Source of the DNA: Bacteroides luti
GTDB taxonomy: Bacteria > Bacteroidota > Bacteroidia > Bacteroidales > Bacteroidaceae
Length of the DNA stretch: 64,000 nt
Assembly (NCBI RefSeq): GCF_900128905.1
Contig: NZ_FQTV01000010.1
Coordinates: forward strand, 1 to 64,000
Reading direction: 5' to 3'
Positions 56,576 to 64,000 of this stretch are shown here, in pieces (within the stretch, counting starts at the first letter, position 1; each line of letters opens with the position of its first letter). The position numbers were made by a program, and so were the translations under genes. Below the pieces are notes generated by a model. The model ran no database searches. It was not told where the DNA came from and saw only the letters and a list, made by a program, of their open reading frames with translations.

Positions 56576-57484
56576 ATGAACAAAGCTCCCATACTAGCAG
56601 CTAACGGTCAACGAAAACCGCGAAAAAAAGTCTCTGTAAAAAAGAAACCAGCTTCATCGCGAAAAAGAAATGGCCGTAAAAACAGTGGTGCATCGTGGTA
56701 CTTACCTCGTTGGGTTGTTCGTGTGCTTGCTTTTCTACTTATTATATTTTTTTCAGCTCTTTTCTATTGGTTTTTTATCCGTCCATATTCATATAGATGG
56801 AAATCATGTTCCGGTGATAAAGAATATGGTGTATGTATGCCTTCCGGTTTTGAAGTTCATGGAATTGATATATCTCACTATCAGGGGAATATTAACTGGG
56901 AAGAACTTGTTGAATATCAGTCACCAGACTATCCTTTGCAGTTTGTGTTTGTTAAAGCTACAGAAGGAGGCGATTTAGGAGATGATGCTTTTCAGAAAAA
57001 CTTTGATTCAGCTCGTAAATATGGATTTATTCGCGGAGCTTATCATTTCTTTAATCCAGGAGCACCTGCGGCAAAGCAGGCTCAGTTCTTTATAAATACT
57101 GTAAAACTTGACAGTGCAGATCTTCCACCTGTATTGGATGTAGAAAAAAAAGGAATAAGGAGTAAAGAAAGTCTTGTGAAAGCTATAAAACTTTGGCTAG
57201 ACATTGTAGAAGCTCATTATGGTGTGAAACCTATTTTATACACATCTTATAAGTTCAAGACCAGCTATTTGAATGATTCCATTTTTAATTCATATCCTTA
57301 CTGGATAGCTCATTATTATGTAGATTCTGTAGAATATAAAGGTAAGTGGAGATTCTGGCAACACACAGATGTAGGCACTGTTCCAGGAGTGGAAGAAAGC
57401 GTAGATCTTAATATTTTTAATGGAACGATAGAAGAATTAAAAGCCATGACTATTAAAAGAAAAATTTCAACCAAGACGCAATAA
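56576..57484 (+). CDS. Membrane-anchored GH25 lysozyme
   Basis: A muramidase-type protein of 302 residues. The N-terminal 40 residues are very basic (PRKKVSVKKKPASSRKRNG), followed by a single membrane helix (about 48-70) and the GH25 barrel. Catalytic acids are expected in VHGIDISHYQGNINW and LPPVLDVEKKG; VFVKATEGG and GAYHFFNPG are also typical. It would cut the glycan strands of peptidoglycan from the periplasmic side. A small membrane-protein gene follows. Confidence 0.92.
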   Translation: MNKAPILAANGQRKPRKKVSVKKKPASSRKRNGRKNSGASWYLPRWVVRVLAFLLIIFFSALFYWFFIRPYSYRWKSCSGDKEYGVCMPSGFEVHGIDISHYQGNINWEELVEYQSPDYPLQFVFVKATEGGDLGDDAFQKNFDSARKYGFIRGAYHFFNPGAPAAKQAQFFINTVKLDSADLPPVLDVEKKGIRSKESLVKAIKLWLDIVEAHYGVKPILYTSYKFKTSYLNDSIFNSYPYWIAHYYVDSVEYKGKWRFWQHTDVGTVPGVEESVDLNIFNGTIEELKAMTIKRKISTKTQ

Positions 57485-57546
57485 TATTGGTTCATATTCG
57501 TTTTTATAGTAAATCTAAAACTATATGAAACTAATAAAATTGCAGT

Positions 57547-57699
57547 ATGTTGAAAGAAATATTTAAAATAGCAGGTCAGATGATTCTATATATCCTGATA
57601 TTAGTTGCGTTGGTTTTTATTTTTTATCCCGAAAATTCTAAAGATAAAAAAGCAACAGTTCAAGATTCAGAGTTGTCTATTTCAAAGCTTCTTCGGTAG
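57547..57699 (+). CDS. Small single-helix membrane protein
   Basis: A 50-residue reading frame with one hydrophobic helix (ILYILILVALVFIFY, about 13-27) and a polar tail rich in Lys and Ser. It sits 62 bases after the GH25 gene and ends two bases before the convergent prmA stop. The compact placement and the clean helix suggest a real gene, but no homologue comes to mind. Confidence 0.5.
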   Translation: MLKEIFKIAGQMILYILILVALVFIFYPENSKDKKATVQDSELSISKLLR

Positions 57700-57701
57700 T
57701 G

Positions 57702-58547
57702 TTAGCTCTTTATAAATTTAACTACAGCCCAATTATTTTTCTCTTTGTAATACATGAAATTAAGGCCCAGACTTTCAGCCTTTTCTTTAAGAATATCAAT
57801 ATCTGATACGTAGAAACCGCTCATAAATATTTCAGAACCTTTGTGCATGCATGCAGTATAAAAGCTCATATCATTTAATAAAATATTCCGGTTTATATTT
57901 GCTATTACTATATCGAAAGATTCTCTTCCTTCAAGTGAGGTCGCATCACCTAATTCTACAGATATATTCTCTATGTTATTCAAAAGAATGTTTTCTTTTG
58001 AGTTCTCAACACACCATGTGTCAATATCGATTGCGGTAATTGGCTTTGCACCTCTCATGGCGGCAAGTATTGCTAAAATAGAAGTACCGCATCCCATGTC
58101 AAGCAGAGATTTGTTTTGCAGTTCAGCATCCAGTAATTCTTCTAAAATAAGGCTTGTTGTTTCGTGATGTCCTGTTCCAAATGCCATTTGAGGATTAATC
58201 AAAATGTCATATTCAGCTTCTGGTACATCTTTGTGGAAGGTACTGTGAATTACGCATCTGTTGCCAATCACGATAGGTTGGAAGAAATTTTTTTCCCATT
58301 CTTCGTTCCAGTCTTTGTCTTCCATTAATTCGGCCTTATATGAGATTGAAACATTCTCCAAAGGTATATTTTCAATAACCTCTTTTAATGTACTTTCGTT
58401 GTAGATTGGTTGTTGAATATAGCCTTTAATGCCATCAGTGTTTTCAATAAAACTTTCAAAACCAATTTCTCCCAAGCAAGCGGAAAGCACATCATTTACA
58501 GTTTCTGTACAAGGGGTTGTTTTAAATGTAACTTCGAAATATCTCAT
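57702..58547 (-). CDS. prmA: Ribosomal protein L11 methyltransferase
   Basis: PrmA trimethylates lysines and the N-terminus of ribosomal protein L11. It has the NPQMAFGTGHHETTSLIL segment, SAM motif I in LLDMGCGTSILAILAAMRGA, and DIVIANINRNIL near the active site. The length of 281 residues is normal. It is a single gene with a clear -7 box, convergent with the small membrane-protein gene. Confidence 0.94.
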   Translation of the reverse strand: MRYFEVTFKTTPCTETVNDVLSACLGEIGFESFIENTDGIKGYIQQPIYNESTLKEVIENIPLENVSISYKAELMEDKDWNEEWEKNFFQPIVIGNRCVIHSTFHKDVPEAEYDILINPQMAFGTGHHETTSLILEELLDAELQNKSLLDMGCGTSILAILAAMRGAKPITAIDIDTWCVENSKENILLNNIENISVELGDATSLEGRESFDIVIANINRNILLNDMSFYTACMHKGSEIFMSGFYVSDIDILKEKAESLGLNFMYYKEKNNWAVVKFIKS

Positions 58548-58578
58548 AATATAACTTTTATTATTACTATTTATGGCA

Positions 58579-58586
58579 CAAAGATA
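58579..58586 (-). promoter_or_regulatory. prmA promoter, -7 box
   Basis: TATCTTTG on the minus strand, 32 bases before the ATG. Confidence 0.6.
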
Positions 58587-58651
58587 AGTAAAATAGGGAA
58601 ATCCCTATTACTATTTGGGGAAAATCTTCCATTATTGATAAATCCCTTATT

Positions 58652-58659
58652 TATCTTTG
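58652..58659 (+). promoter_or_regulatory. Promoter of the Gly/Tyr/Trp-rich protein gene, -7 box
   Basis: TATCTTTG matches TAnnTTTG; leader of about 40 bases. Confidence 0.55.
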
Positions 58660-58703
58660 TATTGGATTTAAAAGCGAAAGTTAATTTTTTAAATTAAATT
58701 ATC

Positions 58704-60038
58704 ATGAAAAAGATTATAACGTTAATGCTAATCGCGCTTGGGTTATCGCCAGTGATGATGGCTCAAAGTTATGATGATCTTTACTACAATCCTAATAAGA
58801 AGGATACTTCGCTAAGGAAGGAAGAAAAGAAACAAGTTACCGAGAAAAAGCGCACGTATGTTTCTACTAATATGCCGGTTGTGGTTAAAGATCGTAAAGG
58901 AAATGTTCGTGATATTGACGAATATAACCGTCAATATAACGCTAAAGAAAATAAATTTGAAGTTGTAGACGATACATTATACGTTGAGGAAAAGAAATAT
59001 CCTGAACGTGGAGAATGGGTAAACGGATTCCAAGGTACTGAGGATGATTATGAATATGCTCAAAGGATAATTCGTTTCCGCAATCCTCGTTATGCCGTTA
59101 GTATCAGTAGTCCTTATTATTGGGATATTGTTTATGGCTTGAACTCATGGGACTGGAATGTATATGTTGATGATTTCTATGCTTATGCATTCCCTACTTA
59201 TACAAACCGTTTATGGTGGGATTGGCGCTATAATTCCTACGGCTGGGGCTGGGGATCTTCATGGGGTTATCCTTATGGAGGTGGTTACTATGGTGGCTAC
59301 TATTCTGGTTACTGGGGTGGTTATTACGGAAACTACTGGGGCGGCTATGGATATTGGGGACATCCTTATCATGGATGGGATGGACCATGGTATGGTGGCG
59401 GATATGGTGGATACGGATTAAACCATGCCGGATATTATAATACACGCCGTTCAGATTTTGGCGATTCTCGTATGCGTGCCGGTTCTTCCAGTTATCGTAC
59501 TTCATCATATACTCGTGCTGGGGGCTTGCAAGACCGCACTTCTACTTATTATCGTCGTTCTGGAAGTGGAAGGGTAGTTGGTACTCGCTCTGGTTCTGAT
59601 TATGAATCAGGAGTAAGCCGTCGTTCGGGTTATATTAGATCAGAATCAAGTTATAATGACCGTACAGATGGATCTTCAAGAAGAACAATTTATGCACGAC
59701 CTAGTTCAACTCGTACTTATTCTACCGGTAGTGAAGGTATAGGGAGAAGAAGTTCTTCATATGATCGTCCATCAACTACAACAAGAAGTAGTTCATATAG
59801 TCGTGGTAGTAGCAATGATGTAAGAAGCTACTATAATGGAGGCAGTTCGTCAGGTCGCTCATACGAAAATGGTTCATCAACCCGTAGCTATTCACCAAGT
59901 AATAATAGTGGTGGCTCATATCGGAGTAGTGGTGGAAGCTCTAGTGGTGGCGGAAGTTCACGCTCTGGCGGTGGCGGTAGTTCTAGTGGCGGAAGTTCCG
60001 GTGGTGGCAGTTCTCGCGCTGGTGGCGGCGGTAGATGA
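58704..60038 (+). CDS. Secreted low-complexity Gly/Tyr/Trp-rich protein
   Basis: A 444-residue protein of unknown function. A signal peptide (MKKIITLMLIALGLSPVMMAQ) is followed by a normal-looking domain (about 22-165), then a stretch extremely rich in Gly, Tyr and Trp (about 170-240, for example GYYGGYYSGYWGGYYGNYW), then a Ser/Arg/Tyr-rich region (about 245-405) and a tail of Ser and Gly. The aromatic-glycine part is of the kind seen in adhesive or phase-separating proteins. Both other frames are open across it because of the composition. The FadL-like gene follows after 65 bases, probably in the same transcript. Confidence 0.75.
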   Translation: MKKIITLMLIALGLSPVMMAQSYDDLYYNPNKKDTSLRKEEKKQVTEKKRTYVSTNMPVVVKDRKGNVRDIDEYNRQYNAKENKFEVVDDTLYVEEKKYPERGEWVNGFQGTEDDYEYAQRIIRFRNPRYAVSISSPYYWDIVYGLNSWDWNVYVDDFYAYAFPTYTNRLWWDWRYNSYGWGWGSSWGYPYGGGYYGGYYSGYWGGYYGNYWGGYGYWGHPYHGWDGPWYGGGYGGYGLNHAGYYNTRRSDFGDSRMRAGSSSYRTSSYTRAGGLQDRTSTYYRRSGSGRVVGTRSGSDYESGVSRRSGYIRSESSYNDRTDGSSRRTIYARPSSTRTYSTGSEGIGRRSSSYDRPSTTTRSSSYSRGSSNDVRSYYNGGSSSGRSYENGSSTRSYSPSNNSGGSYRSSGGSSSGGGSSRSGGGGSSSGGSSGGGSSRAGGGGR

Positions 60039-60103
60039 TAAGCCCTTTATTCCATAAGAGAGATGATAATAGGTATTCATTATAAAGAATAAAGAACAAT
60101 ACA

Positions 60104-61708
60104 ATGAAAACAATTAATTTATTGAAAATGATAACGTGTGCCCTTTTGCTTAGTTCAGAAGTCGGTGCTCAGACAATATACGATGCAGCAAAGTTTTCAG
60201 GAAAAGACCTTAACGGTACAGCGCGTTTTGTAGGTATGGGTGGTGCTATGGGAGCACTGGGTGGTGATATTTCTACAATAAGCACGAATCCTGCCGGTAT
60301 TGGTATTTACAGAAGTAATGATTTGATGACTACTTTTGGTTTCAATTATACTTCTTCCGAAAGTAATTATAAGGGAAGTATCATGAATTCTGATAAATAT
60401 CGTGGCTCATTTGATAATATTGGTTTTGTTTATTCTTCTAAAATAGGTAATCAAACGGCGTTGAGATATGTGAACTTTGGATTCAATTACCATAAAGCGA
60501 AATCGTTTAATAGAGACTTTGCTATGAGCGGTAACTTGAATAACCTTTCTCAAACAGACCAAATGGCTGTTTTAAGCCGTGGCCTTAATCAGAATGATAT
60601 GAATCTTGATTATTTAGGTGTTAATTCAGCAAATGCAGGATGGTTATCAATTTTAGGATGGAATGGCTGCTTAATTCATCCGAGTCCGACTACTACAAAC
60701 CAATATATAGGTTTCCCGGCTAATGATCCTTCTGGTAGTTATTCTTCAAGAGAAAGGGGAGGGATAGATGCTTATGATTTTAACTTGTCTTTTAATATTA
60801 GCAATCGTGTTTATTTAGGATTCACCTTAGGTGCTTATGATGTGAATTATACAAAGAATACTTATTATGAAGAGTCTTTTTCGTCTAGCACAAATCCTGA
60901 TTATTTTCTTGAGAATACAGACTATGCATATTCTTTGGAGAACTTCATGAAAACCACAGGTACGGGGGTTGATTTTAAAGCAGGTATTATAATTCGTCCC
61001 GTTGAAGAATCTCCATTAAGAATTGGAGCAGCAATACATACGCCAACTTTCTATAAATTAACGATGAATAATAGTGCCATATTAACATCTAATGCAGATG
61101 TAAACGATGACGGTTATATTATTAAGTATAAAAAAGATGGTTATAATTCTTATTCATATGATACTTATAAAGAAATAGGTGGTGATGCAATTACCGATTA
61201 TCAGGTTACTACTCCCTGGAAATATAATTTAAGTTTGGGTTATACTATTGGAAGTAATGTAGCTCTTGGTGCTGAATATGAATATCAGGATTATTCTACA
61301 GCAAAACTAAGTTATGGTGATGGTACAAGAATGAGTGAAGAGAATGGCATGATGAAAGATTTCCTGAAGGGGGTAAGTACACTTCGTTTAGGTGCAGAAA
61401 TAAAGTTGGTACCCGAATTCGCTATCCGTGCAGGATATAACCATACAGGTGGAGCTTTCGCAAATAATGCTTATAAAAGTCTGCCTTTAAACTCTGTTCG
61501 TACAGATACTGATTATTCAAATGAGAAATCTATTAATAACTATACCCTTGGTTTAGGATATAGAGCCGGTAGCTTTTATGCTGATATTGCTTATCAATAT
61601 AGTGCGTATAAGGAAGATTTCTACCCATTCGATAATTTAGATTTAACTAAGACTTCTGTGAATAACGATAAACAACAAGTTCTTTTAACTTTAGGATTTA
61701 GATTTTAG
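60104..61708 (+). CDS. OmpP1/FadL-family outer-membrane transporter
   Basis: A 534-residue beta-barrel protein of the FadL/TodX type, which imports hydrophobic compounds such as fatty acids. A signal peptide (cleavage near VGAQ) is followed by TARFVGMGGAMGALGGDISTISTNPAGIGIYRSND, the typical N-terminal plug. Barrel strands such as GFTLGAYDVNYT and LSLGYTIGSNVALGAEYEYQ recur, and it ends in VLLTLGFRF with a terminal Phe. Substrate is not certain; relatives in Bacteroides are sometimes named hemin receptor without proof. Confidence 0.85.
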   Translation: MKTINLLKMITCALLLSSEVGAQTIYDAAKFSGKDLNGTARFVGMGGAMGALGGDISTISTNPAGIGIYRSNDLMTTFGFNYTSSESNYKGSIMNSDKYRGSFDNIGFVYSSKIGNQTALRYVNFGFNYHKAKSFNRDFAMSGNLNNLSQTDQMAVLSRGLNQNDMNLDYLGVNSANAGWLSILGWNGCLIHPSPTTTNQYIGFPANDPSGSYSSRERGGIDAYDFNLSFNISNRVYLGFTLGAYDVNYTKNTYYEESFSSSTNPDYFLENTDYAYSLENFMKTTGTGVDFKAGIIIRPVEESPLRIGAAIHTPTFYKLTMNNSAILTSNADVNDDGYIIKYKKDGYNSYSYDTYKEIGGDAITDYQVTTPWKYNLSLGYTIGSNVALGAEYEYQDYSTAKLSYGDGTRMSEENGMMKDFLKGVSTLRLGAEIKLVPEFAIRAGYNHTGGAFANNAYKSLPLNSVRTDTDYSNEKSINNYTLGLGYRAGSFYADIAYQYSAYKEDFYPFDNLDLTKTSVNNDKQQVLLTLGFRF

Positions 61709-61739
61709 GTAATTAGATAACTTGTCAGGATAACAAAAT

Positions 61740-61784
61740 GAATCCTCTTCTGATACACTTTTTATATCAGAAGAGGATTTTTTA
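61740..61784 (+). terminator. Terminator of the FadL-like gene
   Basis: AATCCTCTTCTGATA (61741-61755) pairs perfectly with TATCAGAAGAGGATT (61765-61779) and is followed by Ts. A short reading frame starting at 61738 is an artefact of it. Confidence 0.93.
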
Positions 61785-61833
61785 TTTCATCACTTATCAG
61801 TCAAAAACTAAACTAGGTAAATTCTATAATTCT

Positions 61834-61905
61834 TGTACAAAAGAAAACAGTCTTCTGTACAGGACTATTTATTATTTTGTACAGAAGAATGAATTCTTTT
61901 GTACA
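61834..61905. repeat. Four-core dyad element B (TGTACA, 22-bp spacing)
   Basis: TGTACA occurs at 61834, 61856, 61878 and 61900, exactly 22 bp apart. Bases 61834-61861 are complementary to 61878-61905 at 25 of 28 positions around a 16-base loop. Core, spacing, arm length and loop length are the same as in element A, 53 kb away. It lies between convergent genes, 43 bases past the deaminase stop. Confidence 0.85.
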
Positions 61906-61948
61906 AGGATAGATAGAAATAAAAAGAGAGATTGAATATGCTTTTCAA

Positions 61949-62416
61949 TCAATATTCAATTTTATCCATATTCTTTGTCCACTCTTCAAAAGCTTTCAGG
62001 GCCTCTTCACGAAGCAGTGGCTCCGATTGTAGTTTCCTGTCAGCAGGTTTCAGTTCCAGCTCATCATAAATGAATGAATCATCGAAGCCTATATCCTTAG
62101 CATCAGTCTTTGTATTAGCGTAATATATCTTATCCAGCCGGGCCCAATAAATTGCTCCAAAGCACATAGGACAAGGTTCGCAGGAAGTATAAATTTCACA
62201 ACCACTAAGATTAAAGGTTCCCAATGCCTTTGCTGCAGCACGAATAGCACTAATTTCTGCATGAGCAGTAGGATCACACGTACTTGTAACCCGGTTTACA
62301 CCAGTAGCAATGATTTCTCCGTCTTTCACAATAACGGCGCCAAATGGTCCTCCGCCTTTTGCCACATTTTCTATTGAAAGTGCAATGGCCTTTCGCATGA
62401 ATTCTTCTTTATTCAT
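61949..62416 (-). CDS. Nucleoside/guanine deaminase-like protein
   Basis: A 155-residue zinc deaminase of the cytidine/deoxycytidylate superfamily. The zinc site is in TAHAEISAIRAAAKALG (His-Ala-Glu) and SCEPCPMCFGAIYWA (PCxxC). The DKIYYANTKTDAKDIGFDDSFIYDEL region and the length fit guanine deaminase of the GuaD type better than the tRNA adenosine deaminase TadA. It is a single gene. No ordinary terminator follows; element B does. Confidence 0.87.
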   Translation of the reverse strand: MNKEEFMRKAIALSIENVAKGGGPFGAVIVKDGEIIATGVNRVTSTCDPTAHAEISAIRAAAKALGTFNLSGCEIYTSCEPCPMCFGAIYWARLDKIYYANTKTDAKDIGFDDSFIYDELELKPADRKLQSEPLLREEALKAFEEWTKNMDKIEY

Positions 62417-62470
62417 AACGCTTGTATTAGTTTATTTTTGTCTGAGGAACTGTAACGAATATGATATAGT

Positions 62471-62478
62471 CAAACCTA
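62471..62478 (-). promoter_or_regulatory. Promoter of the deaminase gene, -7 box
   Basis: TAGGTTTG on the minus strand fits TAnnTTTG, 55 bases before the ATG. Confidence 0.4.
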
Positions 62479-62531
62479 AACCTTATAGAACTAGCTATTC
62501 AATATAGAAAGGAATTAAAATACTATTTTGT

Positions 62532-63623
62532 TCACAGTTTACTTCTATAAAATTTCTTTTTATTGAAATTGAATCCAGCATAAATCCGGATAGTTCCAAA
62601 GCTATTGTTCAGATAAAAGTTCTCGGTTCTGTAGTCATAAGTATGCATTACCATTGATGCACCGACAAAATATTTAGAATCATTGTATACAACTCCTGCC
62701 CGGGTTATTAAATCGAGATTCATCTCTTTAAGAGTAGGTAGTATTCTGTCACCGGAATCCGTTTTCGATTTTTTGTAGGCTATTGCTGGTGCCAAAGATA
62801 TGTTTGCCAGAAAGTTTTTGGCAAATACCCAGTTGTATGTATATCCAAAGCTAAGACTATAGTCCGAATAACTAATTTCTTTAAATTTTAAAGCATCACT
62901 TAATTTTGCTACAATGGGAGCCGGTAACTGGTTGTGATCGAATTTTATATTATGCTGAGAATAGGAAAATCCTGCAATAAAAGAACCCGCGCTGCGGCGC
63001 TGATTGCTAGACTGACTGTAAGCTGCAGGATAAGAAAACTTTTTGTTGTTAAAAACCCAATAAGCGTTTAGCCCCTTAATAGCAACAGAAAAGCCATTAA
63101 TATCTGTAGCAATAGCCGGATATTCGTTGTCTTCAAAAATACCACTTGTACTTCTCAACTTGAAATTACTACCACTTTTTCGGTAATAAACATCGCCTCC
63201 AATCATGGGGCTATAAAGACTTAACCCAAATTCTGTTTTTTTATTTGATAGCTTTTTATTTCCAAAAAAATCACTTAAGTCCACAGACCATCCCAGAAAA
63301 ATCCATCTCCACCCAAAGTATGCGCCAAGTTTATAACTCATATTGGGAGATATTGTTAATCGCTGAGGATTCTCTTCTTTGCTTTCAAATATATAATATT
63401 CATACCAGTTACTATTCTCCAACATAAATGCGTAATTGAATTTATTTGGCTCAACATAACTGGTATCAATTTCGTTAATTTTATGTCCAATTGTATTTAC
63501 ATTTTCTTTTGCTCTATCTTTCAGCTCTTTTCCGAACTTATAAAATTCTGTTTTTCCATCCTGAGCCAACAAAATAGATGTTGCGGATAGTAGAAAGCAT
63601 AAGAAGGTAAACGCTAATTTCAT
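62532..63623 (-). CDS. DUF4421 outer-membrane protein
   Basis: A 363-residue exported protein resembling DUF4421. A signal peptide (MKLAFTFLCFLLSATS, cleavage near LLAQ) precedes the family N-terminal region (IDTSYVEPNKFNYAFMLEN) and SPNMSYKLGAYFGWRWIFLGWSVDL. Alternating aromatic strands to the end (IRIYAGFNFNKKKFYRSKL) suggest a beta barrel. I chose the ATG at 63623; one TTG upstream is also in frame. It starts 24 bases after the end of the oxidoreductase gene, so the two may be co-transcribed. Function unknown. Confidence 0.75.
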   Translation of the reverse strand: MKLAFTFLCFLLSATSILLAQDGKTEFYKFGKELKDRAKENVNTIGHKINEIDTSYVEPNKFNYAFMLENSNWYEYYIFESKEENPQRLTISPNMSYKLGAYFGWRWIFLGWSVDLSDFFGNKKLSNKKTEFGLSLYSPMIGGDVYYRKSGSNFKLRSTSGIFEDNEYPAIATDINGFSVAIKGLNAYWVFNNKKFSYPAAYSQSSNQRRSAGSFIAGFSYSQHNIKFDHNQLPAPIVAKLSDALKFKEISYSDYSLSFGYTYNWVFAKNFLANISLAPAIAYKKSKTDSGDRILPTLKEMNLDLITRAGVVYNDSKYFVGASMVMHTYDYRTENFYLNNSFGTIRIYAGFNFNKKKFYRSKL

Positions 63624-63647
63624 CAATAATAACTTAGTAATTCAGAA

Positions 63648-64000
63648 CTAAATTTTACCAAGGATTTTATCCATAACCCAATTTGTAGGCGTAGCACTGA
63701 TACCATCACAAGCACAGATTGATTTTCCTTGCAAGTGATGAATAACAGATTCAATGAGATTGTACTGAATATGTTCGGGGTTCTCTATTACAAATTCCTC
63801 TCGTCCTTTTTCTGTGTGAAGGGCAATTGGATCAAATGTAAATGTAGAAAAACAAAGCATACCCTTATCGCCAATTACTTCAATTCTGTCTTCTTTGGCA
63901 GAAGAGTGAGCAACAAAGCACCACGAACCTGAACCTACCAGTCCTGAATCGAACTGGAAACAAGCGCTAACTGTATCTTCTGCTTTATATAAACCTGCCC
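63648..64000 (-). CDS. Gfo/Idh/MocA family oxidoreductase, C-terminal part
   Basis: The frame runs in from beyond the right edge and ends at 63648, leaving 117 codons. Readable segments are DTVSACFQFDSGLVGSGSW, EDRIEVIGDKGMLCF and HIQYNLIESVIHHLQG, and the end is NWVMDKILGKI. They match the C-terminal domain of Gfo/Idh/MocA NAD(P)-dependent sugar oxidoreductases. The nucleotide-binding half lies outside. A start at 63860 is only an internal Met. Confidence 0.75.
   Translation of the reverse strand, partial: AGLYKAEDTVSACFQFDSGLVGSGSWCFVAHSSAKEDRIEVIGDKGMLCFSTFTFDPIALHTEKGREEFVIENPEHIQYNLIESVIHHLQGKSICACDGISATPTNWVMDKILGKI

Noticed and set aside
59158-59421. Additional frames inside the Gly/Tyr/Trp-rich gene
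   Set aside because: They arise from the low-complexity codons of the real frame.
61738-61935. Plus-strand frame of 65 codons
   Set aside because: It spans the FadL-gene terminator and element B; not a gene.

Overview
The window looks like a chromosomal segment from a member of the Bacteroidales, most likely Bacteroides or a close relative. The evidence is a type III glutamine synthetase, a pyrophosphate-dependent phosphofructokinase, a hybrid two-component system with a reg_prop propeller, several secreted glycoside hydrolases (GH43, GH88, GH51, GH97), DUF4494, DUF4421 and DUF5686 proteins, AT-rich spacers, and many promoters with the Bacteroides -7 box TAnnTTTG. No phage, plasmid, insertion sequence, CRISPR array or rRNA is visible. 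The assignment is inference from gene content.

Layout. 1-3.3 kb: right end of a carbohydrate locus (GH43, GH88). 3.5-11.2 kb: mscL, gapA, the run miaA-lipid kinase-kdsA, a Crp-family regulator and glnN. 11.4-18.4 kb: a DUF5686 outer-membrane protein, tRNA-Ser(GCT), a solitary GH51 arabinofuranosidase, a beheaded sulfatase and a cupin. 18.5-27.2 kb: a nucleoside transporter, an AspT/YidE transporter, a surface solenoid-repeat protein, an acyl-CoA ligase and the run DUF4494-YggS-DHOD-like. 27.5-35.6 kb: a sialate O-acetylesterase/GH97 operon divergent from a 1384-residue hybrid sensor. 35.6-41.2 kb: a phosphoesterase, an ECF sigma factor with a membrane partner, and the operon GT2-pyrC-MetH activation domain. 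41.4-54.4 kb: mfd, a YgiQ radical SAM protein, a large amidase/golvesin protein, a NagB-like/PIG-L fusion, a nitrilase-type amidase and an acyltransferase. 54.8-64 kb: PPi-PFK, GH25 lysozyme, a small membrane protein, prmA, a Gly/Tyr/Trp-rich protein, a FadL-like porin, a nucleoside deaminase, DUF4421 and the end of a Gfo/Idh/MocA oxidoreductase.

How the genes fit together. Most are housekeeping genes: central carbon (gapA, PPi-PFK), nitrogen (glnN), envelope (kdsA, acyltransferase, GH25, amidase), pyrimidine and B12 metabolism, repair and translation. The accessory theme is secreted plant or host glycan degradation. The hybrid sensor probably controls the esterase/GH97 operon.

The most unusual signal is not a gene. 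At least four spacers (8.9, 14.4, 45.1 and 61.8 kb) hold a large dyad built the same way: two arms of 28-30 bases, a loop of about 16-19 bases, and a short core at both ends of each arm, so that four cores fall at an exact spacing of 21, 22 or 23 bp. The core is TGTACA at two loci and differs at the others. Weaker or half versions occur at 23.1, 38.1, 50.6 and 56.5 kb. I have no name for this class of element.
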